A stretch of 64,000 bases of DNA from Lithospermum erythrorhizon (taxonomy: Eukaryota > Streptophyta > Magnoliopsida > Boraginales > Boraginaceae): NCBI GenBank assembly GCA_019722365.1, contig JADFUC010000188.1:744001-808000 (forward strand), given 5' to 3'. The notes beneath the pieces are model-generated. The model made no database searches, had not been told where the DNA came from, and saw nothing but the letters and a program-made list of their open reading frames with translations. This document shows positions 47,460 to 59,304 of this stretch, piece after piece. Within the stretch, counting starts at the first letter, position 1. Every line of letters begins with the position of its first letter. The position numbers and the translations under genes are program-made.

Positions 47460-50400
47460 ATGAATGTGCAGGAGGATAAGCCGGTGACTGAGCTCGGTTT
47501 GGTTGAGGAAGAGTCTCCAATGGAGAATCCGGTTAGGGGGCATGGCCGGGTTGAGGAGGAGTCTCCTGGGGAGAAACCTGTGATTGAGGAAGAGTCTCTT
47601 ATGGAGAATCCTGTAGTTGAGGAGGCTCCTATGGAGAATCCGGTAATTGAGCTTGGCCTAGTTGAGGAAGAGTCTCCTATGGAGAATCCTGTTACTGACC
47701 TTGGTCTAGTTGAGGGAGAGTCTCCTATGGAGAATTCTGTTACCGAGCTTGGCCTGGTTGAGGAAGAGTCTCCAATGGAGAAGCCGGTGATTGAGCTTGG
47801 TCTGGTTGAGGAAGAGTCTCCAACTGAGAATCCGGCTACTGAGCTTGGCCTGGTTGAGGAAGAGTCTCCAATGGAGAAGTCGGTGATTGAGCTTGGCCTG
47901 GTTGAGGAAGAGTCTCCAATGGAGAATCCGGTTACTGAGCTTGGCCTGGTTGAGGAAGAGTCTCCAATGGAGAATCCGTTTACTGAGCTTGGCCTGGTTG
48001 AGGAAGAGCCCAATGGAGTAAAGTCGGGTGATTGAGCCTGGCCTGGTTGTGGAAGCAGCCCAATGGAGAATCCGGTTACTGAGCTTGGCCTAGTTGCGGA
48101 AGAGCTCCAATGGAGAATCTGGTTACTGACCTTGGCCTGGGCGAGGATGAGTCTCCTATGGAGAAGGCGGTGATTGAGCTTGGCCTGGTTGAGGAAGAGT
48201 CTCCAATGGAGAATCCGGTTACTGAGCTTGGCCTGGTTGAGAAAGAGTCTCCAATGGAGGAGTCGGTGATTGAGCTTGACCTGGTTGTGGAAGAGTCTCC
48301 AATGGAGAATCCGGTTACTAAGCTTGGCTTGGTCGAGGAGGAGTCTCCAATGGAGAATCCGGTGACAAAGCTTGGCTTGGTCGAGAAAGAGTCTCCTATG
48401 GAGAATCCGGTGATTGATCTTGGCCTGGTTGAGGAGGACTCTTTGATGGAGAATCCGGTGACAGAGCTTGGCCTGGTTGAGGAAGAGTGTTCTATGGAGA
48501 ATCTGGTTACTGAACTTGGCCTGGTTGAGGAAAAGTCTTCAATGGAGAACCCAGTGAAGGAGCTTACCCTTGTTGAGGAAGAGTCTACCATAGAGAATTC
48601 GGTTAATGAGCTTGGCCTGGTTGAGGAGGAGTCTTCAATGGAGAATCCGGTGACAGAGCTTGGCCTGGTTGAGGAAGAGTCTCCTATGGAGAATCCGAAA
48701 ATTGGTGAGCAAGAAATGGAGGAGCAGAAGCAAAAGCATCAAGGGGAAAGGGGACTGGTCCTTTCTCCACCACCCGAAGGGCTTATGCAGAAATTTCGAT
48801 TGTATGAGACACACTCGGTAAGGATAGAAAAGAGATCATTGACCTTTTTTGGTGAGGTTATATAATGAGCAGGTTGTGTTTTTGTGTGAGCATATGTAGA
48901 TAGTGATTATGTTGGTTAATTAGTTCGCATTGGTTTATAGTTTGACCATAGACGTATGATTTTATTGAGAATGGTTAATTTTTCATTTTAGCTGGATTTT
49001 TGAGTGATGGCTGAAGAGGCTTGTGAGTTCAGTGGATGTATTTTAGAACTTAAATATTGGAACCACGATAGGTTTGAATAACTACTTGTTAAGTGGCATG
49101 TGATCGTCTGTTTGCAGATTCTGTGGCATAGAGATTATAACACAGTTGTCTAATGATTGTTAAAAAGGACTAGGCTCACATGTTGTATTTGAAGCTAGCA
49201 ACATACAGATACAATATAATGGGCATTTTGAATCTTAATCTTGGATTCGTATCTCTATTCTTTTTTTTTGTGTGTAATAATAGTTGTTGATTATTAAATA
49301 AGCTAAATAGTTCCTATATATGCTATTCATATGTTGCATGTAAGAGGATTTGAAATGTGAGACCAGTAGCTGCACTAGCACACATACACACATTCTCCTT
49401 TTTTGTTCTTGCACATTTGTTGGCGATACCATTCATCGCACTTCCAAGTAGTCGTGTCCATGCTGAAAGCATTTTCTATCTTTATAATAGTGCAATGAAT
49501 GTCATTTATTGGAGGAGTTTATTAATATTCATCTGTGCAAACTGGTGACAAAATCTCCCCCTATCTAATGCTGTACACTTCTTAACTACTTTGCTCCAGA
49601 AATTTTATATGGTAGGAAGGGATAAGACTCGAACCTGTTGGAGAGTCTTAAAGATAGACAGGATGGAACCTTCTGAGCTTAATATCTCTGAAGATCCTAC
49701 TGCATATACTCAACGTGAATGTTCAGATATTTTGAGAAGGATCCACGAGGGAAACTTATCTACTGGAGGGCTTAAGTATGTGACAGCCTGTTATGGTATT
49801 GTTGGTATGTGATTCTCAATATTGAATTTAAGATAACAAGCTTTCTCATCAGTCTTAATTCACCATATGTTTTCTAATCATCTGGTCTCAGGTTTTATTA
49901 AGTTTATGGGCCCTTATTATATGCTGCTCATCACCAAAAGGAGGCAGATAGGGGAAATATTTGGTCATGCCGTGTACGCGATTGCCAAGAGTGAAATCAT
50001 TACAATTCCCAATTCTGCTACCAGACCAAATATGATTGATCACTGGAGTGAAAATAGGTGATTGTCCCTTTTATGTTAACAATTCCTTTTCGCATTTGTT
50101 TTGCTATCTTTTATATGTTTATTATCATTAAAGCATTATTTTCCATTTACTGCAATAAGTAATAGTGAATCTGAAGTCTGCTTGACTAAATGGATTTATA
50201 TGGAAGTCTTTTACTGCTCTGTTAAAGTTGTCATATCCTACTTCGAGTATCTAGTTTTCATGAAGATTTTCTTATTTTACGTGACAGATTAATGAAGCTC
50301 CTTTGCATGGTTGATCTTACAAAGGATTTCTTCTTTAGTTACTCTTACCATGTCATGTCAAGTTTGCAGAAGAATATTTGCCAGGGCGACTCAGGCCCAG

Positions 50401-53400
50401 TCTTGTATGAGACTATGTTTGTTTGGAATGAATTCCTGACTCGTGGTATTCGGAATCTTCTGCAAAGTACAATTTGGACTGTTGCACTGGTCTATGGTTT
50501 TTTCAAGCAAGTAAGGTTCTTTGTCCTCAATCTTGTGTCCTGAAATTTTATTGTTGTGCTGGAAATAGTCAACTTATTCAAAGGTCAGTTTTCCTATGCT
50601 ATAATATCATTGCTAAATAACCTTTTTGTACGGAAAGCATGCCTGAAGTTTGTTAAAACTCACCTGACATATACAATTATAGTTGTAATTTCTGAGCAAA
50701 ACTTTCCCCCTAGACTTTTAAAAATACCGACCTAAGACTGTTGAGGCCATGGACTACCCTAAGTGGGTGTTTGGATGTAGTAACCTTGATTTACAAAACA
50801 AAGGAAAATCTTTCTATTTCCTTTAAAGCCATTTATGTGGTTTCAGTACTATGAAAGGCATATAGTTAGTGCCTTTTTTGGTAAACTCCGCAATTTCTGC
50901 CAAAACACCCTCTAAGTATTAGGTTGTCTCTTCACTGGAATACCATCTTCCAGAAAACCTACCCCTCAAATCCCCAATGGATAACAGAATGCTTTATAGC
51001 ATTATGCATTAAATAAACCCCCCCCCATCAGATGACTGTTCCATTAAACTTATTTATTTGTTTATTTATTTTATAAATCATGTTCTAGTTTGTGCTAGAC
51101 TTTTTCATGTATATCTTATGGCTTATGCTTGGTGAATCTAGGTAGCACTAACTATATCTGGGAGGGATCTCAAACTGACTATTATTGCAAGACGTTCACG
51201 CCATTATGCTGGAACCAGATATGTGCTTCATGGATTCGATAGCTTTGTTGATTCTATATGTTTTTTTCTTAATTCCTTGAAGTATATGCATAGTTTTGGC
51301 TGTACTTCATATTGCATTGGTCATTTATAACTTCATTCAAACCAAATTTCTTATTATCAGAACCAAAGAAAAATAGGAAGGAAAAAAATAGTTGACAGAT
51401 TTTGTTGATCCCCATCAGAATCTGATTTTGTACCTAAATATGATAACTTGGTAAGTTGCTATAGATGATAGAATCATGAAAGGTAAACCAAATCACTTTT
51501 ATGAATAGAAGCAATTGGCTATGCAAACAAGTTACAGATGTCGATGGATTATATTTAATGTTGTCTTTGTTGTTTAGATTCTTTGCTTAACTACACAATC
51601 TATAGTGTCCGGAGGCAGATGTATGGTGCAATAGTAAATTTTTAAAGAAATCTGTAACATGCAGCCCGCAAAGCTTTTTGATTCATGGATATGGTTTTGC
51701 TGCCATGCATCGTTCTTCTCTTGATTTATCCACTGTATCTGTATGTTTATTTGAGTTTATACCATGGAATTTGACTTCCAAAATATTGGAAGACGATAAA
51801 GGTACCAATGAACCTTAGGATGACAATTTCTTTCCTCGATTACTTCCTGATACGTTGGAACTTGGACATATCATATACCATAATTGCATCCATATACTAT
51901 AATCGCATTCTTTTGCGGAGAAACTTGCTTTGAACCTAGTTACCACTTATGTACAAAACTGGAAGACATAGGCTGGAAGGAAAGATTTTTGGACTTTCAT
52001 ATAAATTGATTTAACTAATCACCTCTAGGTGAAGTAATAAAGAAAAATGAGTGTAGATTGTTAACAAGTCATATTCAAGGTATAATGCATTTAAAAAATA
52101 ATCCCCAACCTGGTCAACTATGGATAGAGTTTACTTCTCAATGAAAAACATCGAAATTTCTTTTTCTACTTATGTGATGTGAGAATCTTCTGGTAACTCT
52201 TTAGCTGAGTGACCAATCAGTTCACCTTTTACGGCATTCCATTTTAGCTGCAGTATCTCGCTTTCTGTTTCCAGGCCATCAAGCATACTCTGATAGATTT
52301 TGCATTCTGGTGCTTCATCCTCATTTTTTTTTGTTCTTGTAACCTTCTTTAAATTTTTTTGTAGATATTTAAAACGAGGGGTGAATGAGAAAGGCTGGGT
52401 TGCTAATGATGTTGAAACTGAACAAATTGTGTTTGAGGATGATTCTGATGGGAGGCCTCTGCAAATCAGTTCTGTTGTTCAAAATCGTGGCTCAATCCCA
52501 CTTTTCTGGTCCCAGGAAACTTCGCGCCTGAATCTCAAACCTGATATAAGATGTATGCCAAGCTCATCTATCTTTTTGCTGTCCTTATGTGTTAACTTCA
52601 TTTGCTGCCTATTAATAGTTATTAACGTACATTTATCTCAACCAGTGTCAAAAAAGGACAAAACTTATGAGGCAACCAGACTCCACTTTGAGAATCTTGT
52701 CGAGAGATATGGCAACCCGATAATTATTTTAAATCTGATAAAGGTAAGGGCATTTGTCTTGCTTTGGTACTCAGATTTTCTACGAACAGAGTGCTTCTGT
52801 TGTCCTTTCAAAGAATGATTAAGGTGTTTGGATAAGAGTATTTTTGTGAGTTAATGAGCTAGCCTTGATGAGAAAAGCATGGAGAAGGTTTCTTCTCTGT
52901 CCTTTAAGCAAATGGTTTTGACATGAAAAGAAAACCTAAGGAAACAACCTCCATAAGAGTAGGTTGACCTGTTCAAGATGTGCGAATTACTGTGATACTT
53001 TAGCAACATTTTGATTAGTAACAAATCTGACATTTTTTAAATATCCTACCAACAGACGAACGAAAGAAGGCCTCGCGAGTCTATCCTTCGTGCTGAGTTT
53101 GCTAATGCAATTGAACATATCAATAAAGATCTATCAGAAGAAAATTGCATCAAGTTTCTTCACTGGGACTTGAACAAACATTCTCGGAGGTAATACATGT
53201 TTGTGTTGGTGTCAGTACTGCTTCTAGAATCTGTTATGCAGTAACTGATCGTTGTTTGTTCTCTCTTTAATTGTCAGCCAAGCTACAAATGCTTTGTTAC
53301 TTTTGGTGAAGGTGGCCACTTATGCCTTAACATTGACAGGCTTTTTCTACTCCGGTGTAACACCAGACATGAGATCTGAAGGATTTTTTAGATCGACTCA

Positions 53401-56400
53401 TTCTGGGTAGGTGTATTTCAAGTTCTTAAGTTAGTATCTTCTAAGAAAATATGTTTGTTGATTATGTGTTTCACTGTTTTCTCATGCCGTCTTTAAAGTA
53501 GGTCTACGGTGGTTTTTATTCTTTGTCTAAACCTGCATTCTTGTTCTGGTAGTCAAATTGTATTACCAAACAAGCTATAGTTTCTCATGATATACCTTTT
53601 TTATCGGTCAACTTGAGTGTTCAAATTGGAGAATCTGCTAGACCTTCAGAAATGATTGTCACGCTTTTTGCTATAAATAATATTTCAAATGTCCTTGGAA
53701 TCAAACAAATAAGAGAGACAATTAACTAATACCAACTTCAATATTAGGAAGGAACTAATGACACTCAAAGTCTTAGTAACACCATAACATGCATGCTAAC
53801 ATCGTATACGTTCATTCTTTTATTAACATGTACACTCTTTCCAACTTTGCATGATTTGTAAATATTTCATGTATGAACAGCCTGGCCATTATATGCATCG
53901 CCCTTCCTATTTGTTTGTTGATCTTATTGACTAAGATGATACATGCAGTGAGTCATCTACATCTGGACGGTGCTTTGGTGGGAATGAGGAGCAGGAAGGA
54001 AATGATAATGATGCTTCAGACCATCCAGACAGGAAAGTAATCCATTGTAATGGATCAACTTATGATAGACCATCTGCCATGCCGCAAATATTCCAAAAGG
54101 GGATTCTAAGAACAAATTGCATCGATTGTTTGGATCGAACTAATGTTGCTCAGTATGCTTATGCCTTGGTTGCTCTGGGGCATCAGCTGCATGCTTTGGG
54201 TGTGACAGATAACACAAATATAGATCTAGATGACCCTTTAGCTGATGAACTGATGGGGTTTTATGAGAGGATGGGTGATACTCTTGCCCATCAATATGGC
54301 GGCTCTGCTGCTCACAATAAGGTGAGATAATCTGTTTAATTTATTTATTTTGCAATACGCTGATTGTTATTAGAATTGTTATGAAGTTTTGAATCTAATA
54401 TTTCTGCCTTTGTTAATTCCACTGACAATATCACTTGGCATTTTAACATTTGATTTATGTAGATTTTCTCAAAGAGAAGGGGACAGTGGAACGCTGCAAC
54501 TCAGTCCCAGGAATTTTTCAGAACACTACAACGCTACTACAGCAATGCCTACATAGATGAAGAGAAGCAGAATGCTATTAATGTGTATGTCAGTTGATTT
54601 TGCAACTTTACATATAATTTTGGGCAAAAGGCATTTTTTTCACTTATGTATGTTTGAAAGTCCATAGTGATCACTTATGTTTCCAAAAGTTTATTCTGGT
54701 CACTTTTATTTTACATATAATGTAATGTTGGTCACTATATTAACTTTTCCTTCAATTTGCAAACACTTGTAACATATTGAGGATATTTTGGTCACTAGTA
54801 TTAGTAGGTTCCAATAATTTACATGCACTATAGAGAGCCTTTATTAGTTTTAGAATAAACTACAAATGGCCGTAATACCCTTAATAAACTAATACGAGTA
54901 ATATTTTTTTTTTTTTATCACTATGGACTTTTGGAAAACATAAGTGGTAAAAAATGTATTTGTTTTTTTTTTTTATCACTATTTACTTTTGGAAAACATA
55001 AGTGGTAAAAAATGTCTTTTATCCTATCTTTACTTTTGGTGTTCCCTGTAAGCTAGAGAAAGATTGACATTTAAGTATTTATTCCAGATTTAGCTTTATC
55101 GGCCTTTACTTCTTCTGTATATGTGAATCTTTCACACTGCTGATGATGTGTCAGCACAATTTCTTTTCATGCAGATTCTTAGGGAATTTGCGGCCTCCAG
55201 CAGATAAACCTGGTGACTGTAAGCTGGATCCTCGTCAGATTTATAACGAAGGCTCAAATGGAAAATCTGCTATTTGTGAGAATGTCAGGTATTAACGACA
55301 ATCCTATGATGTATTAGATTTGATCAAGTTTATTTAAAGTCTATCTGCATTCTTTATCGGGAATGAGGCATTATATGCTTTGTTATGGATGCCTGTTTTG
55401 CTGTACCATGATTCCAAATACGTGATGAAAATAGTATGTACTTATTATGCTGCAGATTTTTAATTACAGTTACTGTAAATAATTGCAGCTCGCCCTTGAA
55501 ACTAATCAAATATACAAACCATGTAACTGTTTAGAACTTAACCGAAATTTAACTCTCCTTCTTGCAAGTCTAACGATATTAAACTTACATTGCATATAAA
55601 TAAACAGATCAATTTTCAAAAGATCCTTATCTGATGGAAATATTCTTAGAGAAAGTCAGCTACCTGAACCTGCATCAAAAGTTGAGAAGGATCTTTGGAA
55701 TTCTTTACGTGATCAGTCACGGGAAGATAAAAGTATGCTCTCCGAGTGCACACCTGAAACTTCAACCTGTGAGAGTGATGCTGCTTTTCCAAGGTGCTTC
55801 CTGTTTTATTCTATAATTTATTTTATTATTTGCCTATGGAGCATCGCTTCTTAATCTAAATGCTAAAAGCGAATTACTGTGCGACTGTTTTGGTTGTACA
55901 AAATAATTCTATACATATTTATCATTTTGTAGTCAACTATTTCATGCAGCATCAAGTTCTGTCAAATATAGTGGTAATACAGAATTTATTTTGTCTTCTG
56001 AATCCTGATAAGCGAAAACTAGATGTTCTGAATTATAATTGTTTAGAACTCTCCCTATGACAATACGGATTCTATGCTCTGTTATGAGATACAGTCTGTA
56101 CTGATACGAGTTGAACATTTGTGCAGTTTTTTAAATATAAAAGAGTTTTCTGTTTAAACTATCCAATCAGTGACTACTATGTGGGGGTGGGTTATGTAGT
56201 ATAGTAGGTGACATGGAAGATAGCAAGTGATCTTAAGTGATGATAATAAGGAAGAATGAAATTTCTCCATTCTTACTTGAACGCCCCAGGTTGTCTCTAT
56301 AAATAAATAATTCTAATAAGTGAATAAGAATGAAGGAAGTTGTAATACCCTGAATCCTGGATGTGATGTGAGTTGATAGGATTTTATTGGAACATACCAT

Positions 56401-58204
56401 CAAGATCCATCTTTTTTTCGAGAGATCAATTCTTAAAAACTTAGAGGTTAAGCGTGATTGGCCTTGAGCAATTCTATAATCAGTGACCCCCTAGGAAGTC
56501 TTCCAAGGGAACGCGTGAGTGAGGACAAAACATGTTGGAAACACCTGTGGTGGTTTGAGAGGCAAGTCCTTCAAATCTAATAGTATCCGATTCTGGAGTT
56601 TTTCGACGGGGCGTTATAGAAGTATTAAAGTTGCATAAAATAATTTTACTTGTTCTTGTGTGTTGATAGGTTAGCCTATAATGACTTGTTATTTGGCCTT
56701 ATCATGTAGTGATAGTAGATAATGGGAAATAAGCTTGTATTTTCTAATGGCTATATGTTCTTTGTCTGTCACTTACGCTCCACCCTTCTTCTCTCTATTT
56801 TTGCCCCACCCCCCCAACTCCTTCATCCATTTCCTGATAAGGAGAAGGGCAGCATGTCTTATTTGTGGGCTGATTTGTTTCCTTCTTTGCAAGGTGATTG
56901 CTAACACTGATTCCTTTCCAGACAGATCTCCCACAAATGCAAAAGGATAAATCTCTTGAACATGAAAACGGGGATACATTTGATGCCTCAAACTTTGTTG
57001 ATCTTGATTGGCTTTCTTCATCTGGAACTTTATGTGAGGAAGACATATTGGAGAGGTAAATGCATAACAGGTTAGCTATTATTGTTTTTTCTTCCTGCAA
57101 TGGTGTCAGAATCTACAATGTTGAATGTAGTTTAACTGTCTAGATGGGACTTAATAATTAAGCCTTGGAGTTACAATTCCCTTTTGATCAGGCTTGGAAA
57201 GTTTAAATTTCTTTTGGAAATGTGACAAATTTATGGAAATAAACTGAATTGGAAAAGTTGGCAATTAAAGTAAAAGTTGGGTTCTAGGGAATAATAGTCA
57301 AATTATAGAAGTATAATTAGACTGTTTTCCCTCTGATTACTAGACGAATTAATCCCCATCCATAACAAGAGCATCAAAGTTTTGTTTCGTTCCATCGTTT
57401 TTAACCAGGCTGAACGTTTTGTTTCGTTCCATCGTTTTTAACCAGGCTGAACGTTTCTCTTTTCTTCCCTTCTTTCTGTGCTTGTCTTCAGATCAATGCT
57501 AATCAACTCTCCAGTTACTGGATTTTCATCCGAAAATGTACTAAATGAAGTAAGGGAAGCGTCAACATCGACAAGTGAATATGGAACAAAGGTACTCGCG
57601 TTTACTTCATACAGCTTCTGGTTTCTTCCATTAGCAGAACATCAGATAAAGGATATATATGTAATGTAAAGAATTGCATGCTTCAGGCAAATTAGATTTT
57701 TTGGTAACTTTGGTCTGATTTAAGCTATATTTTTTTATTTATAATTAGCAATGAGGTGAGTTTCGAACCTAGGTTTTGGTCACTAGCAAGAGCCTTTTCC
57801 ACTAGGCTATCTTTGCACCTTCACAATAATGATATAAGGAGGCCAGGGGCAGACCTAGAGAGTAGTACACAAAAATAAAATAGTTGAGATGGTTAAGACT
57901 TTGATTGATTTTTTGTTTTGCTTTTGTTCACTTCTATTCTCTCCAAAAAAAAAAAATACACATCTCCGAAACACTTCTTCTTAATCATGAAATGAATACC
58001 CAATATTGAAATCTTGGGTCCGTTCCTGAAGGAGTCTTCATCTAATGTTGAAGAAACTAATTTTGCTTGAAATATATGTAGGGTACAGTGCAGTTGCAGT
58101 CGGTATCATGGTATAAAGACGATGGACATAACCCTCGGTTTGTTAACAAATTTTCAGATAGTTTTGTACAATGGGTTGATTTCGGGGAGTCCATCTGTCA
58201 CTAA
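47460..58204 (+). CDS. SAC1: SAC-domain phosphoinositide phosphatase (SAC1/FRA7 type) with N-terminal tandem-repeat extension
   Basis: Exons: 47460-48817, 49600-49804, 49892-50057, 50288-50510, 51142-51218, 52365-52552, 52646-52743, 53056-53189, 53278-53406, 53949-54321, 54463-54584, 55175-55288, 55608-55793, 56922-57055, 57492-57591 and 58082-58204. Seen: [10 protein letters not shown] joined to [20 protein letters not shown], then [43 protein letters not shown] and [15 protein letters not shown]. The catalytic motif [12 protein letters not shown] is at 54109-54144, and the plant SAC1-specific C-terminus follows ([13 protein letters not shown] ... FSDSFVQWV). Family knowledge: Arabidopsis SAC1 (FRAGILE FIBER 7) dephosphorylates PI(3,5)P2 at endomembranes and affects actin and wall deposition. 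Odd: exon 1 is mostly a coding minisatellite with one frame break near 48010-48110. The intron at 51219 begins AT, not GT. The 55793/56922 junction changes phase, so a small exon may be missing. Confidence 0.93.
47480..48705 (+). repeat. Coding minisatellite, about 26 copies of a 48-bp unit
   Basis: The unit encodes an acidic 16-mer with consensus [17 protein letters not shown] count about 26 units, the first few shorter or divergent (VRGHGR, a deleted ELGL). Variation is mostly conservative: T/I at VTE/VIE, N/K at MEN/MEK, S/C/L at ESP. Almost every unit keeps an E-S-P or similar Ser-Pro site inside an acidic stretch, so the domain is predicted to be disordered and highly acidic. The second part (from 48110) is in frame with [10 protein letters not shown] at 48788-48817 and thus with the phosphatase. 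The first part (47460-48035) is in another frame because of small indels at about 48008-48100. Confidence 0.93.
54622..55024. mobile_element. MITE in SAC1-type intron, right terminal repeat duplicated
   Basis: The left end ('gggcaaaaggcatttttttc', then 'acttatg...gtccatagtgatcac') is the inverse of the right end ('ggaaaacataagtggtaaa' then 'aatgtcttttatcc'). The right terminal block of about 53 bp occurs twice in tandem (about 54904-54957 and 54963-55015), each preceded by a T tract and 'atcactat'. Non-coding, and contained in the intron between 54584 and 55175. Confidence 0.7.
56400..56640. repeat. Possible LTR-element fragment in SAC1-type intron
   Basis: The stretch with 'gtgagtgaggacaaaacatg', 'tggtggtttgagaggcaag' and 'tcgacggggcgttatag' has the wording of plant LTR-type interspersed repeats (from memory, not searched). 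It is flanked by ordinary AT-rich intron. No coding. Confidence 0.35.
57379..57452. repeat. Exact 37-bp tandem duplication in SAC1-type intron
   Basis: Two identical consecutive copies (57379-57415 and 57416-57452) begin 'gttttgtttcgttccatcg' and end 'accaggctgaac'. They lie about 40 bp upstream of the acceptor at 57491. Identity suggests a recent duplication or an assembly artefact. Confidence 0.9.
57752..57821 (-). mobile_element. tRNA-derived SINE head
   Basis: On the minus strand 'tagcctagtgg' (box A-like, 57809-57799) is followed about 30 bp later by 'aggttcgaaactc' (box B-like, 57770-57758). The order and spacing are those of a Pol III promoter of a tRNA-derived SINE. No full cloverleaf can be drawn, so a functional tRNA is unlikely. 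It lies in the last-but-one intron of the SAC1-type gene. Confidence 0.6.
57843..58029. mobile_element. Short hAT-like MITE
   Basis: The left end 'ccaggggcagacctagag' and the reverse complement of the right end ('tcaggaacggacccaag') are similar inverted termini of the CAGGGGCGGA type. The interior is about 190 bp, AT-rich and non-coding. It is adjacent to the SINE fragment in the same intron. The class assignment is tentative. Confidence 0.45.
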
Positions 58205-59304
58205 ACTTTTTGTCAAGTTATGCAGCATGCGGATACAATTGAAGTAGAGCTTTGAACATAGAGAACGCGAGGAAGATTGAATAGAGAGAAATAGTTGCAG
58301 ATATACCAACATTGTGTAGTTAGTTAGTCATATATCGCAGAAAACTGTCTTCATGTGAATGATTCTCAGTGTCATTGAATAATGTAAACCAGACGAAAGC
58401 CTGAATACTTTCTGCAACTTGAACGCTGCACATACAGTAGTCCAGAATGTTTGAAGATTCTTTCCCGGTTGTAAAGAAAACTTTTTCGAGGTACTTGTAG
58501 GATTCTGTTTTTATATGTTTCCCTGAGAGGCACCATTTTGCTAAAATGGCGTGTGATTTGTTTGATTGCATGTTTTCTTTGATAGTCATTTTGATGTGAA
58601 ATTTCATCTTCCTCAGATTATGAATTTTGCAAAGTTCTCATAACAGTCTTGTGAGTTGTGAGGCTATTTGAACTCATTTGGATCGCTCTTGGTCGCCGTT
58701 AGATATCTGACAATGACTATGAGGGCTTGTGGTTCATTTGGATTGCTACAAAGGGAGGTGAATCAATGATGATTTGTTCATTAATCCTATTATTAGCTAC
58801 TTAAATTAAAACCCAGCGTGCTTGAGCTCGAGCATTTGAAGCAATGGTTTCGCTTCGAAGATGCAGAATACTATATTTCTCAAAAGTTTGTATGTAGTAT
58901 GTAAACCAATAATAACGAACAGAACCCAGTGCAAATACTGATTTGAAGCAAAGCATACATATATAGCTAATTCAAAATTCCCCAGGAGGTACTAACTAAG
59001 CAGGCCCCGTGAACAGAAGGCACACAATAATGTACTAGTATGGTACTTGCAGTCATCCTATTTTGTTTGACCTCCATTCAGACACAGAAACTCTGAAATT
59101 CGCCACTTCTTGAATGTGTCGGTGAGAACTAGTGATTCGTCATCTAGCCAGTTTATGTTTTCATTCCTTCAGCCATCCGTCAGTAATTTAATCTGCTCAT
59201 TTGTTGTTTGCTTTCAAGACTTTCGGTGGAAGTACTTCCGTTATTGAGAAGGGAAAAGAGACTGGGATGATCTCGAGTATAGGATAGACGGGTGAATTAG
59301 CTCC
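58205..59304. other. Convergent 3' flanks of SAC1-type gene and COG3
   Basis: The two genes end tail to tail, 1.1 kb apart. The interval contains their 3' UTRs. The minus-strand frame at 58320-58607 has no recognisable domain, and I see no further gene. Confidence 0.45.

Noticed and set aside
47420..48591. Long minus-strand open frames encoding Ser/Thr-rich repeats ([20 protein letters not shown]) opposite the SAC1 exon
   Set aside because: A 48-bp repeat without stops on either strand keeps antisense frames open automatically. The plus frame is the one that joins conserved SAC sequence.
51219..52364. U12-type (AT-AC) intron in the SAC1-type gene
   Set aside because: The donor is ATATGT rather than ATATCC and the intron ends AG. 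It is kept only as a possibility within the AT-donor finding.
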